64,000 nucleotides of DNA. Source: an uncultured Pseudomonadota bacterium. Its GTDB lineage: Bacteria > Myxococcota_A > Bradymonadia > Bradymonadales > Bradymonadaceae. Numbering within the stretch: position 1 is the stretch's first letter; every line of letters begins with the position of its first letter. The position numbers and the translations under genes were made by a program. Location of the stretch: contig CAJXPB010000001.1 of assembly GCA_913057905.1 (NCBI GenBank), positions 1,178,001 through 1,242,000 of the forward strand, read 5' to 3'. Below, one piece after another: positions 17,879 to 26,628 of this stretch. The notes beneath the pieces are model-generated. The model made no database searches and had not been told where the DNA came from. It was given only the letters and a program-made list of their open reading frames with translations.

Positions 17879-19834
17879 TCAGACGTCGACTTCACAGGCG
17901 GCGCCGGAGCAGAATTTGTCCTCCTGGTCGTGCTCGATGTTGGCCCCTTCGATCGGTTGTACCTGGGAGAGCATCTCTTCGTACTCTTCCTGGGAGATCT
18001 CCTCGTAGGGGGGCTGCTCGTAGCCGTGGTCGGTCATCGGAAGGAAGGAAATGCCCTTCAGCCGATCCTCGTAGGCCTCCAGAAGCCGCGGGATCTCTTC
18101 GCCCTCGGTTTCGGGATCGAACTCGGCGGTGCAACTGACCTGGTTGTCGGACCAGTGCCGCTGCATCTGCGCCGCCAGGTCGACCTTCTCGCGCAGCGAC
18201 ACCTCGTTTTTGCGCCGCTCCAGCGAGTCGACCTTGACCGGGAAGCTGATGACCATCGTGTCGTCGGCGTACTTGTCGGGCTCGACATCGTAGCCGGCCT
18301 CCTGACACGCCTCGACCATCGGGTGTTCGTCGGCCACACGGACGCGCCGGATGTAGTACGGCGAGTGGTCCCAGTGGACCCCCGGCGTCGCACCGGCCAG
18401 CAGGCTGACCGTGCCCGAGGGTTTGACCGACGTCGTCTTGATCGACCTCGGCACGCACAGCCAGTCGGAGTACTTCTTGTCGAGCTTCTGAATGTAGTCG
18501 TACCCCTGGTCGCACCAGTCGAAGAACTCCCGGTAGCCGTGGTTATTGATCGCCTGCACGATCCCGGTCATCGAGCATCCGATGCGCCGGTTGCGCAGCA
18601 TCACGGCGTTGGTCTTCGGGTCGTGGGTCTGCACCAGGGTCACCGTCTTGGCGTATTGATAGGCCACCCGAAGCGTCTCGCGGAAGTCGTCGTAGCTGTC
18701 GTGGTGGTTCGGGTACGTCTCGACGAGCGTACACAGCTCACGGTCCCAGAGCGTCTGCTCGACGCAGGGGTTCGAGCCCTCGGCGAATTCATCGTCCCAG
18801 TTCGGCTCGTCCTTCATGCGACCGTACTTGCGGGCGTTGTCGAGCCACAGGTAGCCGGGCTCTCCGTTCGTCGCCGTACGCTCGGCCACCCCGGAGTAAT
18901 CCATGCCGACTTCGGCCGTAATCGAGTTGTTCGACGCCCAGCGGTACTCCTGGACCTTCTCTTCGTCGAGCTTCAGGTCGAGGAACTGCTGGTCACCCTG
19001 GTCGCCGAAGGCGATCTGGGCGGTGCGGCGGACGCCGCCGGAGACGACGCAGCGCCCGGCGATGTTCATGGTGTCGACGATCAACTGGGCATCGACGAAA
19101 TCGCCCTGATAGGCGTCGTACATCTCCTGAAGGGAGTTGAGCATCTTCTCGAGCGGATCCGGACCGCTGGCGACACCGCCGAAGGACTCAATCGGCGCGC
19201 CCTTGGGACGGATCTCCGAGTAGTCCCACTCCTTGGGGAGCGTGTCGTCGCCGACGTAGGCGTTGAGCAGCCGCTCCAGCGCGTCGGCCCAGCCCTCACG
19301 GCTGTCAGGGATCACGTGGACTTCGTTGGTGCGTTCCGGCTCCTGAATGCGGACGGTGTCCTTGCCGCGGGTGTCGAAGCCGACACCGACGCCGAGCATC
19401 GACATCGAGAACATCCACTTGAACGGAGCCGCGAAGTCGCGATTGATCTCTTTGGTCGAGACGAAGCCGCAGTTGTTCATCGCGGCACCGCCACGCTCGT
19501 AGATGTAGTCGGTGCCCATCATCCAGAGGCCTCGACCCGGCGGCGTCCACTTGAAGTTGAACAGCCGGTCGTAGGCCTTCTGGGCGAAGCGCTGCGCCTT
19601 GTCGGTGTCCCAGGGAAGATTGCGCTTCAGACAGTGGACGCGCTGGATGGTGAACATCCCCTCGATCACGCGCTGGCACGTCTCCCACCAGTCTTCGCCG
19701 TCCCGACTGTAGGTTCGCTTGTAGGTCACCCACGACATCGCGCCGTAGCCCCAGTTGACCGGTTGGTCCCGGTAGTCCTCCAGAAAGTCCCGATCCAGAT
19801 CGAATGTGCCGTATTCGTCGACTTCAACAATCAT
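17879..19834 (-). CDS. nrdJ: Class II (adenosylcobalamin-dependent) ribonucleoside-triphosphate reductase, monomeric type
   Basis: A 651-residue enzyme that makes deoxyribonucleotides using AdoCbl to generate the thiyl radical. NPCVEQ carries the radical Cys and the catalytic Glu. NNCGFVST and RELCTLVET supply the active-site dithiol pair. VVSGGVRRTAQI and SVKPSGTVSLLAGATPG are family loops, and the C-terminus FCSGAACEVDV has the CX4C shuttle pair. Size and layout match the monomeric Lactobacillus-type RTPR, which lacks the long additional domains of NrdJ/NrdZ. The ATG of MIVEVDEYG is chosen; an upstream TTG is in frame. Tandem NrdR boxes lie about 190-236 bases upstream. This enzyme ties DNA synthesis to B12 supply, matching the uptake operons in the window. 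Confidence 0.93.
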   Translation of the reverse strand: MIVEVDEYGTFDLDRDFLEDYRDQPVNWGYGAMSWVTYKRTYSRDGEDWWETCQRVIEGMFTIQRVHCLKRNLPWDTDKAQRFAQKAYDRLFNFKWTPPGRGLWMMGTDYIYERGGAAMNNCGFVSTKEINRDFAAPFKWMFSMSMLGVGVGFDTRGKDTVRIQEPERTNEVHVIPDSREGWADALERLLNAYVGDDTLPKEWDYSEIRPKGAPIESFGGVASGPDPLEKMLNSLQEMYDAYQGDFVDAQLIVDTMNIAGRCVVSGGVRRTAQIAFGDQGDQQFLDLKLDEEKVQEYRWASNNSITAEVGMDYSGVAERTATNGEPGYLWLDNARKYGRMKDEPNWDDEFAEGSNPCVEQTLWDRELCTLVETYPNHHDSYDDFRETLRVAYQYAKTVTLVQTHDPKTNAVMLRNRRIGCSMTGIVQAINNHGYREFFDWCDQGYDYIQKLDKKYSDWLCVPRSIKTTSVKPSGTVSLLAGATPGVHWDHSPYYIRRVRVADEHPMVEACQEAGYDVEPDKYADDTMVISFPVKVDSLERRKNEVSLREKVDLAAQMQRHWSDNQVSCTAEFDPETEGEEIPRLLEAYEDRLKGISFLPMTDHGYEQPPYEEISQEEYEEMLSQVQPIEGANIEHDQEDKFCSGAACEVDV

Positions 19835-20023
19835 TGTGTCCGCCAAGGAGAGAAGTAAGTGTGAGCTGCCGCGTTCCCCAACGACCCCGAGCGAGCGTCG
19901 ACCATCGACTCACGAGCCCGCGATCTTCTCGCCGAAGATCGCAGCCCCGAAAGCCGCCACGAACCACCCCCGCGGAGGGTCCGTATATGCCACTAACCGG
20001 CTCGGTGTGCGTCGTCCTTCTGC

Positions 20024-20070
20024 ACACTACATATCGTGTGCGCTGCACCAACCGACCCTACATATTGTGG
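20024..20070 (-). promoter_or_regulatory. Tandem NrdR boxes upstream of nrdJ
   Basis: Box one is ACACTACATATCGTGT (20024-20039) and agrees with the NrdR palindrome ACACWATATATWGTGT at almost every position. Box two is ACCCTACATATTGTGG (20055-20070). The centres are exactly 31 bp apart, three helical turns, which is the classical spacing for cooperative NrdR binding. They sit in the 348-base gene-free stretch (19835-20182) between nrdJ and the lipoprotein gene, so they should control nrdJ. I see nothing else supportable in that stretch. No nrdR gene is visible here. Confidence 0.85.
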
Positions 20071-20182
20071 CTGAAACGCTCAAGTAAAAATTTGGCAGGG
20101 GCCCGGAATTGGGTTGCCGAAAACGGGAGGATTCGGCCGATTCTCCAGCGGGTTGCCGCGAGTTGAAACGGCTTGAGCCGGC

Positions 20183-21076
20183 TCAGAATTCGAAGGCCTC
20201 GACCGCCTCGAGTTCGATGGCCTCAAAACGGCCGCTGCCCAGATTTCGCAGGGCCCAGAGCTGAAGTGACCCCGAATCAATGCCCCTGATCTCTCCGGCC
20301 AGGCTCGGCTGATCGCTCATGGTTACTGGCGGGATCAGCCAATAGGTCCGGCCGGTATCGTAGGTCATCAACACGCCGTCGGCCCGGGCGAATTCGGTGT
20401 ACCCGCCTCGGGTGATCGCTCCGTAGCCGATCTTGCCCGAGCTCTCAATGCGAAGCCCGATTCGAAACTGATCCATGGCATCGTTTTCGAACCGATCGAT
20501 GCTCTGCCATTCGCCGGCGATCTCTGCGATCTCGACCGCGGCGCCCGCTCGCTCGTATCTCAGCTTGTAGGGCTGCCCGGAGGGTCCCTCTCCGGAGAAG
20601 AGTTCAAATCCCCGGTGGACGCCCTCCTCGAAATCGCCTTCCAGCAGGTACTGGTTCGGCGAATTGGACATTCCATCACGCATCAGGTCGAAGAGCCGGA
20701 CGTCCTCCTCGTCGAAGACCTCCCAGTTGCCGACCATGTCGCCGCGATTGATCTCCACGCGTCCCGACGCGCGAAACTCGACGCGCTGGACGGTCCCAGT
20801 GATTGCCGGCGAGTCGGTCAGCCTGGGGATGCTGTACCAGACGCCGACGACCTCGTCTCGCTGCAAGATACCATCGTCAAAGGTCTCGTCGGCGTCGGTC
20901 GCGTCTCGGACATCGACCGCGTCGGCGGTATCCCGACTACCGTCATCGACCCCCAGGTCCTCGACATCCATACCGCCGTCGAAGTCCCAGTTTGGCCCTC
21001 GCCCCGTGCTCTCCTCGCACGAGGCGAGCCACACGGCACTCATCAACCCCAACAATACCGCCAGCCGAATCTTCAT
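20183..21076 (-). CDS. Asp-rich lipoprotein, unidentified
   Basis: A 297-residue lipoprotein. The signal peptide ends in WLASC and is followed by an Asp-rich linker (DGGMDVEDLGVDDGSRDTAD) of the kind seen in several other lipoproteins here. The folded part begins near residue 75 with VVGVWYSIPR and a second AGEWQSIDRF near 190. This hints at two lipocalin-like or beta-barrel repeats, each starting with a Gly/Ala-x-Trp motif. It is divergent from the methyltransferase gene, with 213 bases between them that presumably hold both promoters. Its stop lies in the palindrome TGAGCCGGCTCA. Function unknown. Confidence 0.8.
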   Translation of the reverse strand: MKIRLAVLLGLMSAVWLASCEESTGRGPNWDFDGGMDVEDLGVDDGSRDTADAVDVRDATDADETFDDGILQRDEVVGVWYSIPRLTDSPAITGTVQRVEFRASGRVEINRGDMVGNWEVFDEEDVRLFDLMRDGMSNSPNQYLLEGDFEEGVHRGFELFSGEGPSGQPYKLRYERAGAAVEIAEIAGEWQSIDRFENDAMDQFRIGLRIESSGKIGYGAITRGGYTEFARADGVLMTYDTGRTYWLIPPVTMSDQPSLAGEIRGIDSGSLQLWALRNLGSGRFEAIELEAVEAFEF

Positions 21077-21289
21077 GATGACTACCTACATCGTTTTCAC
21101 AGGAGGAACGTCGCGCGTGAACAGGAAAAAGGTAGGACCCGTGAAAGACGTTTCAACGCGCTGCAACGCATCCGCCGACCAAGGTGGCTCACCCCCCGTC
21201 CAGGTCAGGGCCCATATTTTGCATGCATGAAGGCCACACGGGCCCATATCGACGGGCCGAACATCATACTCGACAAGAGGGATAGAACG

Positions 21290-22303
21290 ATGGATATGAA
21301 CCAAAAGATCGAATCGCTCAAAGAGGCCATGGAATCCATGGATACACTTTTATTGGCATTCATGGGCATCTCGAATGGTCTGTTGCAGACCTTGAAAGCC
21401 AACGACGACTCGACGGTCGACTCGCTGGCAGATTCGACGGGTACTCAGCCCGACTACATCGACCGATGGGCCGATGCCGCCTACGCCAACGAATTGATCG
21501 ACATCGACGGCGACACCCTCTCGCTGACGTCGCTCGGCGAAGCGTTCTTGCCCGACTCCGATGACTCGCTCACTCCGATGGCCATCCAATCGCTGCTGTC
21601 GCCGCTCATGGCCAACGAAGTCGATGCATTTTTGACCAGTGGAGACCAGCCGGGCGAGGAGCTGTTGGAGAGATTCGACCGGGTCACACCTTGGTTTGGG
21701 ACCATGCTCGAGCAGAAGTTCGCCCCGCTCTTCCGCAACGAAGTGCTTCCACGCCTCGACTGTTTTGCCGCCGATGGCTCGAAACCGCGTCGAGTGCTGG
21801 ATCTGGGAGCCGGAAACGGCTGGTATCTTCGAGAACTCGTCGGACGGTTCGAACACATCCAGGCCGTCGGGGTCGACAGTATGGCCCCGGCCATCGAGAC
21901 AGCGCGCCAGAAGACCCGAGAAGCTGGCCTCCAGCAGCGGCTGGAGTTTCAGGTCGCAGACATCATCGACTTCGAGGCCGACACCACATTCGACGTCGTC
22001 GTGATGAACCGCACGCTCCACCACGTCTGGTCGCAGCGCGCCGACCTGGCGTCGACGCTCGACCGTACCATGGGACCCGACGGCCAACTCGTAATCTGGG
22101 AGCCTGCCTGGCCCCAACAGCGTGAGGCCCTGCGCACACCGCGTCGGCGCGGACTCGGCATGCGAAATTTGATGGAACACGCCATGGGAAACAGTTTACT
22201 GTCACCGGCGAGGGTGGCGAACTGGATGGAAGAGTCCGGTCTGACGGTCGAGGTTCGGCACATCGACCCCGTCGAGACCATCTTTGTCGGCCGACGCTTT
22301 TGA
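21290..22303 (+). CDS. Class I SAM-dependent methyltransferase with N-terminal winged-helix-like domain
   Basis: A 337-residue protein. The ATG of MDMNQKIESL follows GAGGGAT at SD distance. Residues about 1-90 look like the helical dimerisation/winged-helix domain of small-molecule O-methyltransferases (DDSTVDSLADSTGTQPDY, then DTLSLTSLGEAFL). The catalytic domain starts with RRVLDLGAGNGWYLREL (motif I), followed by VGVDSMAPAIE, FDVVVMNRTLHHV and DGQLVIWEPAW. The architecture suggests methylation of a small molecule rather than nucleic acid. It stands alone, divergent from the Asp-rich lipoprotein and 97 bases before the giant TPR gene. Substrate unknown. Confidence 0.85.
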   Translation: MDMNQKIESLKEAMESMDTLLLAFMGISNGLLQTLKANDDSTVDSLADSTGTQPDYIDRWADAAYANELIDIDGDTLSLTSLGEAFLPDSDDSLTPMAIQSLLSPLMANEVDAFLTSGDQPGEELLERFDRVTPWFGTMLEQKFAPLFRNEVLPRLDCFAADGSKPRRVLDLGAGNGWYLRELVGRFEHIQAVGVDSMAPAIETARQKTREAGLQQRLEFQVADIIDFEADTTFDVVVMNRTLHHVWSQRADLASTLDRTMGPDGQLVIWEPAWPQQREALRTPRRRGLGMRNLMEHAMGNSLLSPARVANWMEESGLTVEVRHIDPVETIFVGRRF

Positions 22304-22400
22304 CCGAGCGGACCACCCACCGACCCGCAATCGCTTGTGGTATCTGACACCTGGCGATAGAGTGCCCATGGATAAAGCTTCTTAGGAATCAGGAGGTACG

Positions 22401-25400
22401 ATGGTCGGCAACGGCGACGGCAAGGGCGGCGACGATGCCTCGTTCTTTGTCAAGCGTTCGAGCAACAAGGTCTTCGGTCCATTCGACAAGAAGACCATCC
22501 GTCTGATGCTGCGAGCCGACAAGATCTCGCCGGACGCCGAGGTGTCGGTCGACAAGGAGGAGTGGACGCCCCTGTCGTCTGTCGACGCCTTTGCCGACAT
22601 GATCTCGGAGGCCCACGAGGGCCAAGACGAACCGACAGCCCCGGCCGAGACCCGCGATCCCGACGCGCACACCGATGTCGGCAGCGGCGGCGGGTTCAAC
22701 ATGCCGAGCAACGAGCCGGATCACGATCCCAACGACGATACGATCCCGGTCGATTCCCCGGATTTCGACGATCCCTTCGCCACACCCGACGACGAGGACG
22801 AGCCCGGACTCCCGCGGTCGGCCCAGTCCGACGACGGGTCGCCCAGTTCGGATGACCTTGAATTGCCGACTCCCAAGGAGGACGACGCTCCGACGGATCT
22901 TCCGGGGCTGCCCGAGTCCGACGACGATGAACCGGCGTCCTCTCTGGACGATGATGGCCCGGAGCTGCCCAGATCGAAGTCGACCGTCGAGGGCGACGCC
23001 GACGTCGACCTCCCGGCCGCCAAAGACGATCCCCTGGCTCCCGACCGGACGGAGGCCTCCGATTCGGAGGACTCCTCACAGAACGATCCCCTCGCGCCGG
23101 TGGCCGCCGACGATCAACAGGGAGACGACGAGTCCGCGCCGCCGTTGTTCGAAGACCTGGAGGACGACGAGGACGACGGCTGGCAGTTGCCGACCTCCAA
23201 GCCGACGACCGAACAAGAGGACCCGAATAAGACGAAGCTCGATCGACCCGACCCAGAACTGCCCACTTCGAAGGGAGAGAGTAACCTCCCGGCATCGGGC
23301 CAATCGGAACTTCCCAAATCGAGTGACTCCGACGACGGTGCCGACCCCGACGCCCAGACCGGTGATGTCGACCTGCCTGCCTCCAGTGAGCCGGAGCTTC
23401 CGGGCTCGGCTCCGCCGGACCTTCCGACCTCGGGAGAACCGGAGCTTCCAAAAAACCAGGAGGACGGCGACGACGTCGACTTCTCGAAGGTCGACGAGCT
23501 CGACGAACCCCAGCGAGAGGGGACGCCAGGCGAAGGATTCAGCGACCCGGATCTCGACCTCACCCCCTCGGCCGCCGAATACGAAGAGACCACCGGTCGC
23601 AGCCTCGCCGAAGAGACCGGAAAGGCCGAACCCTCCTCTGAGACGCAGGAGAGTGGGCTCTTCGCCGAGGACGATGGGGACCTCTTTGACGATGACGACG
23701 ACGACCTCTTTGGCCCTTCCGACGACGAAGTCTTCGGGGACGACGAACCGCTTTTTGACGAGGGGCCCGACGACGACGGAACCTCCGACGAGCCATCCCG
23801 GGACGCCGCTCCGGATCCGGCCGCCGACGCCGCCGGCCGCCGAGAACAAGACGCCGACGGGGACTTCGGCGAAGAGAATTTCAGCGGGGACGAAGTCGAG
23901 TATCAGGGAGGCTCGGGCCTTCTGGAACTCGACACCCCCGAGAACCGAAGCCGCGAGGCCGACCATGGGATCGAGCCCGCTGCGAGCGGCCCGCCGGAGC
24001 AGCCCGAGACGGCGCCCGAACCGGCCGCGGACGTCGATGAGGACGGCGGCGGCAGCCTCGCGATTCCCCTCGTTGCGTTGGTCGGCCTGGTCGCCGCCAT
24101 CGCCGCCGGAGGCTGGTATGTCTACGACGCGTTTTTGAGTGACCCCGACGTTCCGAAGACAGCCACGGAGTCCGAGGAAACCACCCCGACGGATCCCTCT
24201 CCGACCTCCGTCGATCCGAGCATCGCCACGGCCGATGTATGGGGCGACATCCATCCGGTCATCGACCGGGCGCGCACCGGATCTCTCAAAGGAACGGACC
24301 GCGCCGAGCTTCTCCTTCTGGAATCCCTCTTCCTGAGCCGGTACGAGGCGCCAGAGATCGAAGAACACGCCGAGTCGCTGGCCGAAGACATCGCGGCCGA
24401 CTCCGGGGTCTGGGCTCGCCTCGCTGTCGGGGCATGGAAGGCACGCGCAGGCGAGGCCGACGCCGCCGAATCCCACCTCAATAGTGCGAAGGTCCGATCC
24501 GCCGAGTCCCCTGAATTGGCGGCCTACTACCGGGATTTGACCCTCGGCATCGCTCACATCCAGGCGCTGAAAGACTCCGGGCCCGCGACGGCCGATGGCG
24601 ACAATGCAGGCGCCCTGCCGGCCAGTGATGCCGGAGCCGGAGAGGCCGAAGCATCCGGCTCCACGGGGACACAGCCGGTCAAGCAGACGGCTGCGAGCGA
24701 CGCCGAGGCCCGTCACCTTGACGCCGCCGACGCCGCTCTCGACAAGGCCCTGTCAGCAGCCGATGACCGAGCGGCCCCTCTCTTTTGGAAAGCCCTGGGC
24801 CGCGAGCTGGCCCGCCGGGACGACGACGCACTGTCTCTGTACAGAGACGCTGTCGACCGCCAGCCCAATCACGTCGCCTCCCGACTTGGGGCCGCACGAT
24901 TGCTGTACGACCGCGGCGACCTGAAGGGAGTGACGCGACACGCCGAAAAAATCCTGAGCGAACTCGGCGCCCCGGCCGCTCCCTCGGAGACCGCCGAGGC
25001 CTACCACCTCATCGGCCAAGTCCACGTGGCGCGCTCCGAATACCCGGCCGCTATCGAGTCTTTCACAAAGTCGATCAACCAGGGCGACTATCGGGCCGAG
25101 ACACTGCAGAATCTCGCCTCGGCCTACGAGTCCGCTGGCCAGTATCAGGAGGCGCTCAACTTCTTCAAATCCAACGAACTTGGCGAGGAGAATCCGGCGG
25201 TGATTCTCGGACTGGTCCGCTCCCACATCGGACTGGAGAACTGGCAAAAGGCCGTCAACGCACTGGAACGCGGCGAGAAGCTGTTTCCCAATGACGCCCG
25301 ATTCCCCTTCTATTTGGGGCAACTCAACATGGAGCGCGGCGCCTTCAGTGACGCCCGCCGCGCGATGCGCCGGGCCGTCCAGATCGATCCGAGCCTACTG

Positions 25401-26597
25401 GAAGCCTTCGGCATTCTGGCGCAACTGGCGTGGCGACTCGAAGAAGACGTCAACGAAGCCGAGGAATACGTATCCCGGGTGGTCGAACGACCCGACAACC
25501 TGGACGCCAGCGCGGCTCGAGAGGTCGCCACGTATTATCAGATGCGCGGTCAGCGAGAGCTCGCAGCCGAGTGGTATCGGGCTGCGCTGGACCGAAATCC
25601 CAACGCGTGGCGAGCCAAACTGTCGCTGGCCGATCTCCAACTGAAATCGCGTGAGACCGACGCAGCGCTCGAGCTACTCGAGAGCGCCCGCGAGGCGGGG
25701 GTCGACAACAAACAACTGTCGCTGTACCTGGCCGACGCGTATCGACAGGCCGGCCAGTACGACCGCGCCCTCAAAGAGATCAACAATGTGATCGGTCAGA
25801 AGTCCGAGAACGCCCGACATCTCTTCACCCGGGGCATGATTCACTTCGACCGCGGCAACTACGAGACGGCTCGCCGAGACTTCAACAAAGCCTACGAGTT
25901 GGCGCCTCGGTTCCACCGTGCATACTTCTACGTGGGACGGTGCGCCTTTGAGCGCGGCGACTCCAAGAACGCCATGAAGATCTTTCGGCATGTCCTCGAC
26001 TACAAACCGAAGAATGGGGAGTTTCGCTACTGGATGGGTCGGGCCTTCGAGGCTCAGAATCGCCGTGAAGAGGCCCTGTCAGAATACGAAAAAGCGATCG
26101 AATTCGACGAGACATACGTCAGCGAACATCCCGAGGTCCTGGTCGAGAGTGGGCGCTTGAAGGTCAAACTGAACCAGCCCGGCTCCGGCATCGACCAGAT
26201 CCAACGGGCGCTGGATATGGCACCCGACTTTCGCCCTGCCCTGCTGGCGTTGGGCGAGGCCTATTTCGCCACCGAACAGTACGAGAAGTCGATCGACGCC
26301 CTCGGCGCCGCGCTCGAGGAGAGGCCCGAGTCCGCCGGGGCCCAACGGACCCTGGGGATGGCCTACATCTACACCGAACGGCGCAGGCAGGGTGCACAAC
26401 ATCTACAGCAGGCGATCAAGTTCGGCTACGATGACCCCGACATCTACAAAACTCTCGGGTACGTCTACAAAGAACTTGGAGAAAATCGGCTCGCATCCGA
26501 CGCCTTCAAGTCGTTTCTGAAAGAATCCGGCACACAAGACCTCCCCGAGAGCACACGTCGAGAGATGCTCCGCCAGATCAAGCAACTCGGCGGATAA
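22401..26597 (+). CDS. Giant GYF-like / acidic linker / transmembrane / TPR protein
   Basis: A 1398-residue protein with a perfect SD (AGGAGGT) before its ATG. Residues about 13-60 form a GYF_2-like domain (FFVKRSSNKVFGPFDKKTI ... EWTPLSS). Residues about 70-545 are an acidic, disordered linker carrying at least a dozen (E/D)LPxS-type motifs between about 135 and 355. A single span at about 548-575 (SLAIPLVALVGLVAAIAAGG) is followed by an ~820-residue C-terminal region dominated by tetratricopeptide repeats (for example AEAYHLIGQVHVARSEYPAA and HLFTRGMIHFDRGNYETARR). The N-terminus should be cytoplasmic and the TPR superhelix extracytoplasmic. Two similarly oriented chaperone-like genes follow. 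It probably scaffolds a protein assembly across the membrane; partners unknown. Confidence 0.88.
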   Translation: MVGNGDGKGGDDASFFVKRSSNKVFGPFDKKTIRLMLRADKISPDAEVSVDKEEWTPLSSVDAFADMISEAHEGQDEPTAPAETRDPDAHTDVGSGGGFNMPSNEPDHDPNDDTIPVDSPDFDDPFATPDDEDEPGLPRSAQSDDGSPSSDDLELPTPKEDDAPTDLPGLPESDDDEPASSLDDDGPELPRSKSTVEGDADVDLPAAKDDPLAPDRTEASDSEDSSQNDPLAPVAADDQQGDDESAPPLFEDLEDDEDDGWQLPTSKPTTEQEDPNKTKLDRPDPELPTSKGESNLPASGQSELPKSSDSDDGADPDAQTGDVDLPASSEPELPGSAPPDLPTSGEPELPKNQEDGDDVDFSKVDELDEPQREGTPGEGFSDPDLDLTPSAAEYEETTGRSLAEETGKAEPSSETQESGLFAEDDGDLFDDDDDDLFGPSDDEVFGDDEPLFDEGPDDDGTSDEPSRDAAPDPAADAAGRREQDADGDFGEENFSGDEVEYQGGSGLLELDTPENRSREADHGIEPAASGPPEQPETAPEPAADVDEDGGGSLAIPLVALVGLVAAIAAGGWYVYDAFLSDPDVPKTATESEETTPTDPSPTSVDPSIATADVWGDIHPVIDRARTGSLKGTDRAELLLLESLFLSRYEAPEIEEHAESLAEDIAADSGVWARLAVGAWKARAGEADAAESHLNSAKVRSAESPELAAYYRDLTLGIAHIQALKDSGPATADGDNAGALPASDAGAGEAEASGSTGTQPVKQTAASDAEARHLDAADAALDKALSAADDRAAPLFWKALGRELARRDDDALSLYRDAVDRQPNHVASRLGAARLLYDRGDLKGVTRHAEKILSELGAPAAPSETAEAYHLIGQVHVARSEYPAAIESFTKSINQGDYRAETLQNLASAYESAGQYQEALNFFKSNELGEENPAVILGLVRSHIGLENWQKAVNALERGEKLFPNDARFPFYLGQLNMERGAFSDARRAMRRAVQIDPSLLEAFGILAQLAWRLEEDVNEAEEYVSRVVERPDNLDASAAREVATYYQMRGQRELAAEWYRAALDRNPNAWRAKLSLADLQLKSRETDAALELLESAREAGVDNKQLSLYLADAYRQAGQYDRALKEINNVIGQKSENARHLFTRGMIHFDRGNYETARRDFNKAYELAPRFHRAYFYVGRCAFERGDSKNAMKIFRHVLDYKPKNGEFRYWMGRAFEAQNRREEALSEYEKAIEFDETYVSEHPEVLVESGRLKVKLNQPGSGIDQIQRALDMAPDFRPALLALGEAYFATEQYEKSIDALGAALEERPESAGAQRTLGMAYIYTERRRQGAQHLQQAIKFGYDDPDIYKTLGYVYKELGENRLASDAFKSFLKESGTQDLPESTRREMLRQIKQLGG

Positions 26598-26628
26598 TCG
26601 CGGACGTGTGCACGCTCGCCGCACCACT

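Noticed and set aside
17930-19858. Plus-strand open frame of over 600 codons opposite nrdJ
   Set aside because: High-GC antisense shadow with Val/Arg/Asp-rich low-complexity translation and no domain; nrdJ on the other strand has every catalytic motif.
20615-21289. N-terminal extension of the methyltransferase across the divergent promoter region
   Set aside because: It overlaps the lipoprotein gene on the other strand and lacks homology. A start with SD at 21290 gives the usual methyltransferase length.
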